Shown one piece after another: positions 31,684 to 39,986 of a DNA stretch of 41,785 nucleotides (position 1 is its first letter; each line of letters opens with the position of its first letter). The translations under genes and the position numbers were made by a program. Source of the DNA: 38-11 sp927435965. Lineage in GTDB: Bacteria > Bacillota > Clostridia > Tissierellales > Dethiosulfatibacteraceae. The notes below the pieces were generated by a model, which was given only the letters and a program-made list of their open reading frames with translations, was not told where the DNA came from and ran no database searches. The stretch lies in assembly GCA_927435965.1 (NCBI GenBank), contig CAKMKB010000110.1, forward strand, positions 1-41,785. The letters are read 5' to 3'.

Positions 31684-32886
31684 ATGAAAAAGAAATTGAT
31701 TATTGCACTAGTTATACTTTCGCTTGTGGCAGCAGGAATATTTTATATCCTGACAACCGGCAACATCGGCACAAAATACAATACAGCTGAAGCGACAAGA
31801 GGAGAAATAGAAAAGGTTGTCGAAGAAGTAGGGACTATCAGTTCTGAAAATATAAGGAGCTATTATGGAAACAGCGTCAACAGAGTTGAAAAAATCGAGG
31901 TGGAGCTTGGAGAACAGGTAAGGGAAGGACAGCTTCTACTGAAATTTGAAGATACAATGGATATTGAGATTCAAAAGGTAAAAAAACAGATAGAAGCCTT
32001 GGAAGCTACCTATACAGAAGCCTTATCAGGAGCGGATTTTGAAAGCGTCAATAGTGTCAGAATAGAGATATCCAGTATAAGAAACAGTATCGACTTGGCA
32101 GAAGAGCACAAAAAAAGAATAGAAGAGCTTTATAAAAACGAGATTGCGACAGCCATTGAATTGGAACAGGCAGTTAATAATCTGGAACAGCTCAAAAGCA
32201 GACTTGCTTCAGCACAAAACAGCTATAATTTACTGGTAAAAGATCTGTCCGAAAACATGAAAACAAAATATGAATCCGAAATTGATGTGCTTCTTTTAAC
32301 ATTGGAAAGCCTTGAAAGAAATAAGGAGAATTCCATCATTTATGCTGATTTTGATGGTGTCATAACAGAATTGAACACATTTGAAGGCGATATCCCATCT
32401 GGTGGCATGAAAATTCTTGAAATTCAGGATCCGTTGAATAAAACCGTTTTAATAGATTTTATGGTTGTGGATGCATTAAATATAAGACCAGGTATGAATG
32501 CGGTAGTTAATGATCATGATTTAGGAATTGTTATTGAAAAACTGACTGTTGGGAAAATCTATCCTAAAGCGTTCACAACATTTTCAGAACTGGGCGTAGA
32601 AGAAAACCGGCAGACGGTTGAGATAAGATTGCAAGAGTCAGGAAAAGACCTATCCTTTGGACTGAAAGTCGATACCAAAGTGATGATTGAAGAATCAAGG
32701 GAAGCTTTGTTCATACCGGAAGAAGCCATATATGAAAAAGACATGAAAAAGTATGTTAGGGTACTTGAGGATGGAAAACCGGTTGAAAGAGAAGTCATAA
32801 CGGGAATAGAGAACAATAATCACATCGAGATAATAGAGGGATTGAATGAAGGAGAAAAGGTTATTTTGAATTATGAGGAAAGTTGA
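31684..32886 (+). CDS. HlyD/AcrA-type membrane fusion (periplasmic adaptor-like) protein of an ABC exporter
   Basis: An extracytoplasmic adaptor of an efflux system. In Gram-positives such proteins sit on the outer face of the membrane next to ABC permeases. Seen: N-terminal membrane anchor KKKLIIALVILSLVAAGIFY, a lipoyl/barrel-sandwich part (VEKIEVELGEQVREGQLLLK), a coiled-coil hairpin at about 100-200, the second lipoyl half IIYADFDGVITELNTFEGD, and a beta-barrel region. Length 400 aa. The ORF runs open back to 31522 inside the IS, but ATG 31684 has CGGAGG at the right distance and precedes the signal anchor. It heads the efflux operon, whose promoter is now 1.3 kb away. Confidence 0.87.
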   Translation: MKKKLIIALVILSLVAAGIFYILTTGNIGTKYNTAEATRGEIEKVVEEVGTISSENIRSYYGNSVNRVEKIEVELGEQVREGQLLLKFEDTMDIEIQKVKKQIEALEATYTEALSGADFESVNSVRIEISSIRNSIDLAEEHKKRIEELYKNEIATAIELEQAVNNLEQLKSRLASAQNSYNLLVKDLSENMKTKYESEIDVLLLTLESLERNKENSIIYADFDGVITELNTFEGDIPSGGMKILEIQDPLNKTVLIDFMVVDALNIRPGMNAVVNDHDLGIVIEKLTVGKIYPKAFTTFSELGVEENRQTVEIRLQESGKDLSFGLKVDTKVMIEESREALFIPEEAIYEKDMKKYVRVLEDGKPVEREVITGIENNNHIEIIEGLNEGEKVILNYEES

Positions 32887-32906
32887 TGAACCAGTGAGGT
32901 GTTACC

Positions 32907-33518
32907 TTGGATGATAGACTTTTAAAAATAGATGAAAAAAAGAAAATTAGAATAATCAACAGCGCGATGGAAGAGTTCAGTAAAAATACCTACGAGCAGT
33001 CATCAACCAACAGAATTGTAAAAAAAGCAGGCATATCAAAAGGCTCGCTGTTCAATTACTTCAAAAGCAAAAAAATTCTGTTTGACTATCTGAAGATGTT
33101 TTCCGTTGGAGAGATCGCCAATGCAATTGTGGAAAAAGTGAATTGGGAGGAACCTGACTTGCTGAAACGCGTGAGCGAGATTACGCTGATCAAGCTGGAG
33201 ATCCTTAACAAATATCCTCATCTTATAGGGTTCACAAAGAGAATCAATTCCTATAACTCCATAGAGGAGTTAAAGGCGATATATGAAGCATATGTACCCA
33301 ACATCTATGAGAAAGTATACTCGGAAAATATTGATTTTTCGCTGTTCAGAGAGGATATTAACATTAATGCTGCAATGAGTATTTTGATTTGGACTTTTGA
33401 GAAAATGGGAGAAGACTACTTCAACAAAATAAGAGTTGGAGAGGAAATAGATGTTGATGAAATGTCGAAAGAAGTCGATAAATACATAGAAACTCTAAGA
33501 AAAGGATTCTATAAGTGA
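32907..33518 (+). CDS. TetR/AcrR family transcriptional regulator
   Basis: A ligand-responsive repressor, 203 aa. The N-terminal HTH is visible: IINSAMEEFSKNTYEQSSTN then RIVKKAGISKGSLFNYFKSK. The C-terminal ligand-binding part (IYEKVYSENIDFSLFRED etc.) is divergent, as is usual. Start TTG at 32907 with GTGAGGTG upstream; the ATG at 32911 is out of frame and hits a stop quickly. It is embedded between the adaptor and the ATPase gene, so it would autoregulate the operon. The palindrome at 30284-30304, beyond the IS, is its probable operator. Confidence 0.9.
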   Translation: MDDRLLKIDEKKKIRIINSAMEEFSKNTYEQSSTNRIVKKAGISKGSLFNYFKSKKILFDYLKMFSVGEIANAIVEKVNWEEPDLLKRVSEITLIKLEILNKYPHLIGFTKRINSYNSIEELKAIYEAYVPNIYEKVYSENIDFSLFREDININAAMSILIWTFEKMGEDYFNKIRVGEEIDVDEMSKEVDKYIETLRKGFYK

Positions 33519-33529
33519 GGAGACATGAG

Positions 33530-34384
33530 ATGATAAAAGTTAAGAACCTCTACCACTCATACAGCAATGATGACAAATACGCTGTAGATGATGTCAGCTT
33601 TGAGATTTCAAAGGGTGAGATTTTTGGATTTTTAGGTCCATCCGGTGCTGGCAAATCGACTACTCAGAATATACTGACAGGCCTTTTGCAGCTTCAAAAG
33701 GGAGATGTAGAGGTAGCGGGATATGATGTCAAGAATATTAAAAATAAAATGTTCAATAAAATAGGCATGTCGTTTGAGCAATCGAATGTTTATAGCAAGA
33801 TGTCAGGATTGGAGAACCTTGAATTCTACGGAAAACTGTTCGACGTGAAAACCAGAGATCCGATGGAGTTAATCAGAATGGTAGGGTTGGATGGCAAAGA
33901 GCATATAAAGGCTGGAAAATACTCAAAGGGTATGAAGCACAGACTTACATTTGCCAGATCCATGATCAATAATCCGGAGCTATGGTTTTTGGATGAGCCG
34001 ACCACTGGACTGGACCCTGCAATTGCCTCCCATATTAAGGATATCATTAAAGAAGAGAACGAGAAAGGTGTTACGGTATTCCTAACGACTCACAATATGT
34101 ACATAGCTGATGAGCTGTGCGACAGGGTTGCTTTTATTGTGGATGGTAAGATAAGACTTATAGATTCTCCTAAGGAATTAAAGCTTAAGTACGGAGAAAA
34201 GTTGGTTGAAGTAGAATACTTCAGAAATGGAGAGTTAGTTAAAGAAAGCTTTTCGACAGTTGTTGAAGAAGAAAGGAACAAATTGATAGAAGTGATTAAA
34301 GGGAATGATCTCCAAACGATGCATTCTAAAGAAGCCACTCTCGAAGAAATATTCATCAAGGTTACGGGAAGGGGACTGGTATAA
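33530..34384 (+). CDS. ABC transporter ATP-binding protein
   Basis: The motor of the efflux system. Walker A GPSGAGKSTT, signature YSKGMKHR (a variant of LSGGQ, as in DrrA-like exporters), Walker B LWFLDEPTTGLDP and the switch histidine in LTTHNMYIADEL. A C-terminal extension of about 80 aa follows the core, typical of drug/lipid exporters of the DrrA/NatA type. Length 284 aa. ATG 33530 is preferred (SD AGGAGA); GTG 33515 overlaps the regulator gene's stop. The ABC-2 permease gene begins at the base after its stop codon. Confidence 0.93.
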   Translation: MIKVKNLYHSYSNDDKYAVDDVSFEISKGEIFGFLGPSGAGKSTTQNILTGLLQLQKGDVEVAGYDVKNIKNKMFNKIGMSFEQSNVYSKMSGLENLEFYGKLFDVKTRDPMELIRMVGLDGKEHIKAGKYSKGMKHRLTFARSMINNPELWFLDEPTTGLDPAIASHIKDIIKEENEKGVTVFLTTHNMYIADELCDRVAFIVDGKIRLIDSPKELKLKYGEKLVEVEYFRNGELVKESFSTVVEEERNKLIEVIKGNDLQTMHSKEATLEEIFIKVTGRGLV

Positions 34385-35500
34385 ATGAAATTATGGTACA
34401 GTTTCACAAAGGAGCTCGTCCTTTCTTCAAAAAGTTGGTATTTTTATATTGAGTTGGGTATGGCAATCATACTCCTGCTGATTTTGGTGTTTGTAGTCCC
34501 CGAGGAATTTAACAGTAAAGGGAATGAATATCTTTTTCTGGATTTGCCTCAGGTCGTCAGAGATAGATACAGGGATACCCTATTGGAGGAAGACTTGGAT
34601 GAAACTGCTGAAATGGTTGAAGTTGAAGCCGATAAGACCATCTTTAACGCGGAGATGTATGAAACAGAAGAATCCAAGATTTATTTGCTGGACAGTATGG
34701 ATGCGTTAAATGCATTCTCCAGTTCTGAGAGAGTACCAGCTGTTCATGTTCATGTCAATGAAGATAACCAGATTATACATACTTACTACCTTCAAGGCTA
34801 TGAGACTCAGAAACTTAAAAATTTACTCCTGGTGTTTCACAATAGAAAGGCAGGATATGACGTCATAGATGATTACTCTGACAATATAATCGTCAGGTCC
34901 ATCTATCAGGATATTGAACCTTTAACCGACAGGCAAAACCTGATACCTGTATTTTTAACTTTCAACGGAAGCCTTATGAGTTTGTTTATCATTTCAGCCT
35001 ATATTTTCTTGGATAAAAGCGAAGGCATCATTAAAGCCTATGCGGTAACCGCTTCGACCGTATGGCAATATTTGTTAAGTAAAATAGGCGTCATAATCAT
35101 TACATCAATAGCAACATCATTAATCATAACAGTTCCCATTATGGGTCTTCAGCCCAATTATCCCGCAATGATTCTATTTGTTGTCACATCAGGGTTTTTC
35201 GCAGCTTCTCTAGGGCTATATATTACAAGCTTTTACAAAGATATAGTGCAGGCTTTCGGTGCTCTCTACATTGTGATTGTCATTATGATCATGCCGAATA
35301 TATCTTATTTCACACCCAGCTGGGATCCGGATTGGATTAAGATTATTCCAAGCTATATCATGCTCCAAAGCTTTAAGGAAATAGTATCCCTTAACGGAAA
35401 TATCGCTTATGTATTGGTTGCATCTCTTGGATTTACCGTATTGGGACTGGATATTTTTATATTGGCCAACCATAGATTCAAAAAGACACTGACATTGTAA
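34385..35500 (+). CDS. ABC-2 type permease, first subunit
   Basis: A membrane subunit of 371 aa. It has one N-terminal TM segment (YIELGMAIILLLILVFVV), a large external loop to about residue 190, then about five TM segments (e.g. FLTFNGSLMSLFIISAYIFL, IGVIIITSIATSLIITVPIM). This is the usual ABC-2 exporter layout. ATG is directly adjacent to the ATPase stop. It probably pairs with the next gene as a heterodimeric channel. Substrate is unknown. Confidence 0.85.
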   Translation: MKLWYSFTKELVLSSKSWYFYIELGMAIILLLILVFVVPEEFNSKGNEYLFLDLPQVVRDRYRDTLLEEDLDETAEMVEVEADKTIFNAEMYETEESKIYLLDSMDALNAFSSSERVPAVHVHVNEDNQIIHTYYLQGYETQKLKNLLLVFHNRKAGYDVIDDYSDNIIVRSIYQDIEPLTDRQNLIPVFLTFNGSLMSLFIISAYIFLDKSEGIIKAYAVTASTVWQYLLSKIGVIIITSIATSLIITVPIMGLQPNYPAMILFVVTSGFFAASLGLYITSFYKDIVQAFGALYIVIVIMIMPNISYFTPSWDPDWIKIIPSYIMLQSFKEIVSLNGNIAYVLVASLGFTVLGLDIFILANHRFKKTLTL

Positions 35501-35514
35501 GGGAGTGTTGTGAA

Positions 35515-36519
35515 ATGTTTAGAAAGGTTTTATTGATTTTTAAAAGAGATTTGAAAGTTAGCATTAGAAATTTCATAACATTGTACATCATAGTTGTGCC
35601 GATTATTTTTGCTGTCATCATCAATGTTTTTTCACCAGGGATCAATGATACGACAGTCGAGATCGCACTGCTTAAAGGTGAAAATCAAAAGCAGGAAGAA
35701 TTTTTCAAACAGTTTGCAAATGTTGAATTGCTTGATACAGTTGAAGATATAGAAGAAAGGGTTAAAAAGAGAGACAACATTGTAGGGGTGCTTCCCCGTA
35801 ACAAAGATGAGTATTTTATCCTAACTCAAGGCAATGAGCAGGATTACATCATTGATTACGTGAAAAGACTAACTGCTTTCAATCATTACGATATAGGGAT
35901 AGAAGATTCGATGGCTGAAATATTAGACTACGGAAGAGATATTCCACCTTTGAAAAAGCTTATGGTAAATGTTGCCGTTATGTTTATTTCAGTTTTGGGA
36001 GGTATGATCATCGCTCTCAATATCGTTGAAGAAAAAACAGATAATACGATCAGTGCAATCCATTTGTCTCCTGTGTCCAGATTGGGGTTCATTGCGGGAA
36101 AAAGTCTTATTGGTGTTTTCATACCTGTTGTTGGAACTTTTCTGATGTTGTTTATAACAGGGTTTAGAGAAATCAACTACTTCCATGCTTTTTTGATGGT
36201 GGCTACATCCAGTATAATTAGCATACTTATAGGTTTCATTGAGGGAATAAACAACGATGATGTGATGAATGCAGCCGGCAACATGAAGTTGCTGTTTCTA
36301 CCTCTCTTCGGTGGTGTTGCTGGCGCAGAGCTTTTGGCTGACAAATATCAACCTTTATTCTACTGGATACCTTTTTATTGGACCTTTAAGGGAAATAATC
36401 TAATTTTATCCAATAGCGGCACATGGCTCGATATCATTAAATATTCAGGAATAGTGGTCTTGATAAGCATAATAGCATTTGCTATCTTAGCGCCAAAAAT
36501 AAGAAAAGGATTAGAATAA
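35515..36519 (+). CDS. ABC-2 type permease, second subunit
   Basis: A 334-aa membrane protein of the same layout: N-terminal TM (NFITLYIIVVPIIFAVIINV), an external domain, then TM segments with LMVNVAVMFISVLGGMIIAL and LNIVEEKTDNTISAIHLSPV, a sequence common in ABC-2 permeases just after a TM helix. AAGGGAG lies ahead of the ATG. It is 14 bp after the first permease gene and is part of the same operon. Confidence 0.87.
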   Translation: MFRKVLLIFKRDLKVSIRNFITLYIIVVPIIFAVIINVFSPGINDTTVEIALLKGENQKQEEFFKQFANVELLDTVEDIEERVKKRDNIVGVLPRNKDEYFILTQGNEQDYIIDYVKRLTAFNHYDIGIEDSMAEILDYGRDIPPLKKLMVNVAVMFISVLGGMIIALNIVEEKTDNTISAIHLSPVSRLGFIAGKSLIGVFIPVVGTFLMLFITGFREINYFHAFLMVATSSIISILIGFIEGINNDDVMNAAGNMKLLFLPLFGGVAGAELLADKYQPLFYWIPFYWTFKGNNLILSNSGTWLDIIKYSGIVVLISIIAFAILAPKIRKGLE

Positions 36520-36532
36520 GGAGGATTGGATC

Positions 36533-36730
36533 ATGAAATTATGGGGTGTTTTAGCAGTCGTATACGCTGTTGCAGTAGTTGTGATTGCTGTGGTAAAACC
36601 GGAAAAAATTTGGAACATGAAGAAAATAGTTTGGTTTAAAAAAATGCTGGGAGATAAGGGAACAGAAATATTTTTCTACATATGGGCGCTGTTGTTTTTA
36701 TTTTTAGGCATATGGCTTATAGTTAATTAA
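36533..36730 (+). CDS. Small two-helix membrane protein of unknown function
   Basis: 65 aa with TM segments at about 3-21 (WGVLAVVYAVAVVVIAVV) and 45-63 (IFFYIWALLFLFLGIWLIV), linked by a basic amphipathic stretch with WNMKKIVWFKKMLGDKGTE. AGGAGG upstream. Similar short proteins occur in Firmicutes, but none I can name with certainty (it resembles DUF6199). It is the last gene of the efflux operon, 13 bp after the permease, so it may be an accessory subunit. Confidence 0.75.
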   Translation: MKLWGVLAVVYAVAVVVIAVVKPEKIWNMKKIVWFKKMLGDKGTEIFFYIWALLFLFLGIWLIVN

Positions 36731-36890
36731 ACCTTATAGGTACTCAGTACTCTAAATTATTTGTCCCTTCGCATTGTTGGCGAGAATATTTTGGTGGGAC
36801 ACAACTTGTTGATACGGTGTATCTAAAACGGGAGCGATAAGACATAATTTGGATGAAAAGTAAAACATTTGGTTATGAGGGATGAAATAT

Positions 36891-37277
36891 ATGGAGATTA
36901 AAAGATACAGCAAAGCCGATGCACCCTTACTTTTTGACATGCTTGTCGAGGAGGGCGATGAGTGGAGCGCTTATCACGGTTCAGCTGGCCGCGATAAATA
37001 CATTATAGCACTTGAGTCGAGCACAACCTATATAGCTTTTGATGGTACTATTGTCTGTGGTTACGCTCGCTGCCGAGAAGATGATGGTTTTGGTGTTTAT
37101 GTTTATGATTTACTCGTAAGAGAATCATATCGAGGAAATCAGCTTGGAAAAATGTTGATGGAACAGGCGTGTATTGAGTTTCCAGATCAACCAGTCTATG
37201 TTATGAGTGATGTAGACCCATATTACGAAAAACTCGGATATCGCAGAGAGGGATCAATATTTGAGGTCAAGGTATAG
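36891..37277 (+). CDS. GNAT family N-acetyltransferase
   Basis: 128 aa. Acetyl-CoA site in VYDLLVRESYRGNQLGKMLM (R/Q-x-x-G-x-G/L pattern) and the C-terminal DPYYEKLGYRREGSIFEV. ATG 36891 has GAGGG eight bases ahead; ATG 36882 is less well placed. A stand-alone accessory gene; substrate unknown. Confidence 0.85.
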   Translation: MEIKRYSKADAPLLFDMLVEEGDEWSAYHGSAGRDKYIIALESSTTYIAFDGTIVCGYARCREDDGFGVYVYDLLVRESYRGNQLGKMLMEQACIEFPDQPVYVMSDVDPYYEKLGYRREGSIFEVKV

Positions 37278-37343
37278 AAGTTGTTTCAATCCTATAAATG
37301 CTAACAAAGAGTCATTAGAATTATGAGTCGACATATAATGTTA

Positions 37344-37372
37344 TTGAAAATTCGAATAATATGTGGTAATCT
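37344..37372 (+). promoter_or_regulatory. Sigma-A promoter for the DUF1508 gene
   Basis: TTGAAA (37344-37349), 17 bp, TGG-TAATCT (extended -10), 25 bp before the ATG. Confidence 0.55.
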
Positions 37373-37396
37373 TAAATCAATAAGGAGGGATTTTCA

Positions 37397-37771
37397 ATGG
37401 CAAGCAAATTTGTAATAGTCAAAATAGATGACCAGTTTAGGTTTCATCTAAAAGCTGTAAATGGTGAGATTATACTAAGTTCGCAACCTTACACATCTCT
37501 TGCATCATGTAAAAAAGGTATTGAGAGTATAAGGGTGAATGCTCCTATCGCCCCTATTGAAGACCAAACTGTTGAGGGATTTACAATAGAGACGAATCCT
37601 AAATTTGAGGTATACGAGTATAGAAATGGAGATTATCGTTTTAGATTAAAAGCGAGGAATGGAGAACTTATTGGTACTGGTGGTAGATATAAATCTAAAG
37701 CTGGATGTCAAAATGGAATAGATTCCATAAAGAAAAATTCTATAGAAGCGATAATCGTAGAAGAAGAATAA
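37397..37771 (+). CDS. YegP/DUF1508 family protein with two tandem repeats
   Basis: 124 aa with two copies of the DUF1508 fold: FRFHLKAVNGEIILSSQPYT ... KKGIESIRVNA and YRFRLKARNGELIGTGGRYK ... QNGIDSIKKNS. The family is small and soluble with no firm function. AAGGAGG precedes the ATG. Monocistronic; followed by a long hairpin at 37896-37945. Confidence 0.9.
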   Translation: MASKFVIVKIDDQFRFHLKAVNGEIILSSQPYTSLASCKKGIESIRVNAPIAPIEDQTVEGFTIETNPKFEVYEYRNGDYRFRLKARNGELIGTGGRYKSKAGCQNGIDSIKKNSIEAIIVEEE

Positions 37772-37895
37772 AACTAAAATGGCCGTATTATTTCAAAATG
37801 ATTCATGCGATGTTTAAACTTAAACAGTGATATCGCTAATTTCTGTGCTATACAGATTCAGGATAAATGAAGTATATAAGCTAGCTATAACTTTT

Positions 37896-37945
37896 AATAT
37901 ACCGTTATCGGAGTAATGTCAACATTATTCCGATAACGGTATATT
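37896..37945. terminator. Very long hairpin (about 23 bp stem, TCAA loop)
   Basis: AATATACCGTTATCGGAGTA and its reverse complement pair over about 23 bp with one G-T step. The loop is TCAA, and TATTATTTTATT follows. It may terminate the DUF1508 transcript and, leftward, the GNAT gene transcript. The stem is unusually long for a terminator. Confidence 0.6.
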
Positions 37946-37981
37946 ATTTTATTGAGGTGATTTTTCATGAAATGTATAAGT

Positions 37982-38482
37982 TTAGTCCAATATTTTGTGA
38001 AAAATCAAATCATCAATATATTCACCGGTTATTAAATTTTTATGATGCTTAAGTAAAGTACCTGCATGGGTGAAATCCAGTTTCTTTATAGCGTTAATGG
38101 AAGTTGTATTGTTGCTATAAACATAAATCCTGGCAATGTTGACGCCTTCGTCTTTCATTTCTTTTAAAGCGAATTTCGTCAGTTTTGCTACAAGACCATC
38201 ACCCCGAAAATGAGGGTGAGTGGCTGCGGATAGAAATGCTGCATGCCTTTTTTCAACTGCTATATCTCTTCTTCCTTTGACAAGGCAAAGCACCTTGTGA
38301 GCATCTTCTTCCGATACAGCCACATAAGTCAGTTCGGAAGGGTTGTCCACAAAATCCAGGATTTCATCTTTTTGGGTTATTTCCGCAAAAGACATGTCTA
38401 TTTTTTCCGCCTTTATTCCTTGAAACAAAGACCAGATACTTTCTATATCATCCACCTGCATTTTTCTAAAAATGTAATTCAA
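37982..38482 (-). CDS. GNAT family N-acetyltransferase
   Basis: 166 aa. The acetyl-CoA site is in FLSAATHPHFRGDGLVAKLT and the C-terminal pattern is YVYSNNTTSINAIKKLDFTH, both typical. The start at 38482 has GAGGTGG about 8 nt upstream. It runs leftward, convergent with the DUF1508 gene. A -10-like TATAAT lies at 38516-38511 on this strand without a clear -35. Substrate unknown. Confidence 0.87.
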   Translation of the reverse strand: MNYIFRKMQVDDIESIWSLFQGIKAEKIDMSFAEITQKDEILDFVDNPSELTYVAVSEEDAHKVLCLVKGRRDIAVEKRHAAFLSAATHPHFRGDGLVAKLTKFALKEMKDEGVNIARIYVYSNNTTSINAIKKLDFTHAGTLLKHHKNLITGEYIDDLIFHKILD

Positions 38483-38516
38483 ATTACCACCTCGCTAATT
38501 TGCTTCTCTAATTATA

Positions 38517-38888
38517 GTATATGGATGTGGATATGCATAGTACCGGATGATCTTTAAGTTAGATTTTTAATCACCGGCTAAGATCACGATTCAGTAAATC
38601 TAATTAACGCTTACGATCGTTAGTGTAAAGTCCTCTATAAACGGGGGTAAGAAGATTTGAAGGGTATCTTTGAAGCGTAAATATATTTTGCACTAATGAT
38701 AGATAAAAGATTAAACGATAAACGACAATGTGGTACAATTAGGAAGGACATTCTTAACTTGTTGATATTTCCGCCTTGAGACGGAGGTGGAAAAGACCTT
38801 TAGAAGGATTAACTTTATAGAGAACTATTTTAAACTTAGAGTAGAAGTTGTTATTTAGGTTTGAGTTTGATTGAGGTGTGCCATATTA
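38517..38888 (+). other. Intergenic stretch with promoter and structured leader
   Basis: No gene seen. Promoter candidate: TTAAAC (38711-38716), 17 bp, TGG-TACAAT (38734-38739, extended -10). The leader of about 145 nt has a hairpin at 38770-38795 (TTTCC-g-CCT ... AGG-t-GGAAA). I do not recognise a known riboswitch class. GAGGTG at 38873-38878 serves the DUF3784 gene. Confidence 0.5.
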
Positions 38889-39215
38889 ATGAAAGAAATA
38901 ATTATTGCAGTTATTCTTTTTATAGTATCAATAGGGACCTTTGTTATAAGTTTTTTCTCTTTTAAAGAAAAAGGATTGTTGTTAAACAATGCCTATATTT
39001 ATGCATCAAGAAAAGAGCGTAATAGCATGGATAAGAAGCCACATTATCGGCAATCGGCAATAATATTTTTTTTGATTAGCATCATTTTTTTATTAAATGC
39101 TATTGAAGTGCTTATTGATAGTGGATGGATTTTTTACATAGTGTTAATGATAATGGTTGTGACTATAATTTACGCCATTATATCTGGTATACTAATCGAG
39201 ACCAAAAAGAAATAG
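38889..39215 (+). CDS. DUF3784 family membrane protein
   Basis: 108 aa with three hydrophobic segments (IIIAVILFIVSIGTFVISFF; SAIIFFLISIIFLLNAIEVL; IFYIVLMIMVVTIIYAIISG). The loop KGLLLNNAYIYASRKERNSM then DKKPHYRQS is typical of DUF3784. Function unknown. ATG 38889 with GAGGTG upstream; an earlier in-frame start at 38871 would disrupt that SD. It is the first of a small operon with the HELGH protein. Confidence 0.82.
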   Translation: MKEIIIAVILFIVSIGTFVISFFSFKEKGLLLNNAYIYASRKERNSMDKKPHYRQSAIIFFLISIIFLLNAIEVLIDSGWIFYIVLMIMVVTIIYAIISGILIETKKK

Positions 39216-39261
39216 AGTTACGCAATTGAACAGAAAAGAAAAAAACTAAGAGGCAAATAAA

Positions 39262-39843
39262 ATGAACGCAATTATAAGTTTAACAATACTCGCTGGGATA
39301 ATAGTGATTCACGAGTTAGGACATATGTTAGCAGGGTATATACTTGGAATTCCCAAAAGTAAAATGGCAATAGGATTTATAAATAGAGAAAAGAAAAAGA
39401 ATTTCATACATGCAATCGTGTTTTCTATCACTCCCCATCTAGCCCTTTTAGACGATAACAACCAGAAAATTATGCCTTCCCAAAACCCAAAACAGATGAA
39501 AAAATATGTTGAGATTTTGGAGTATTACATTCCTTGTGAAAAAAAGATGTATTGGTTTGTTGCAGGAGGTCATGTTTTTGAATTTTTTATAGTAGTTAGT
39601 ATTGCTGTAATATCATTGTTAAGTCGTGTAAAAGTCTTTCAACAGATGGCAGTCGATATAATAAGGATGTCTCTCATATTGGCTACTATTTACTTGTTAA
39701 CAGAGTTGTTTTCTTATATAAAAACAAAAGAATTAACGGGGGGAGATTTTACAGGACAATGGGAAATATCTCCATATAAAACAACAATATTTTACTTAAT
39801 TTATTATACTGGCCTTATTAGTGCATGGTTTCTATTTAAATAA
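39262..39843 (+). CDS. Polytopic membrane protein with HELGH motif (M50-like putative protease)
   Basis: 193 aa. The first TM segment contains HELGH at residues 17-21 (IIVIHELGHMLAGYILG), the zinc-binding motif of intramembrane site-2 type proteases and related M50 proteins. Two or three more TM segments follow (FEFFIVVSIAVISLLS; RMSLILATIYLLTELF; TTIFYLIYYTGLISAWFLF). GGDFTGQWEISP in the last loop may contribute another metal ligand (GGDF / D), as the distal Asp does in M50, but the usual NPDG is absent. So protease activity is only suggested. It sits between the DUF3784 gene and a gene cut by an IS. Confidence 0.65.
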   Translation: MNAIISLTILAGIIVIHELGHMLAGYILGIPKSKMAIGFINREKKKNFIHAIVFSITPHLALLDDNNQKIMPSQNPKQMKKYVEILEYYIPCEKKMYWFVAGGHVFEFFIVVSIAVISLLSRVKVFQQMAVDIIRMSLILATIYLLTELFSYIKTKELTGGDFTGQWEISPYKTTIFYLIYYTGLISAWFLFK

Positions 39844-39885
39844 AGAGAAAGCAAATCAAGGATAATAGCATTTGGAGGTAGATTG

Positions 39886-39916
39886 ATGAGAACAGTAGCA
39901 ACTCCATGGCCCTATG
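39886..39916 (+). pseudogene. 5' stub of a third operon gene cut by the IS3 element
   Basis: GGAGG (39874-39878) and ATG 39886 are well spaced. Ten codons (MRTVATPWPY) follow, then the left IS end begins and the frame stops at TAG 39925-39927 inside the IS. No continuation is found right of the IS, so the rest was deleted. Confidence 0.6.
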
Positions 39917-39986
39917 TGTTAAGCTAGTTGTCAGTAGGCCGAAAAAAATATATATTAGTTGAAAGACTAAATATCAGGAGGCACTA

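Noticed and set aside
38770..38795. Known riboswitch in the DUF3784 leader
   Set aside because: The hairpin is clear, but I cannot match it to a riboswitch class, so only a structured leader is reported.
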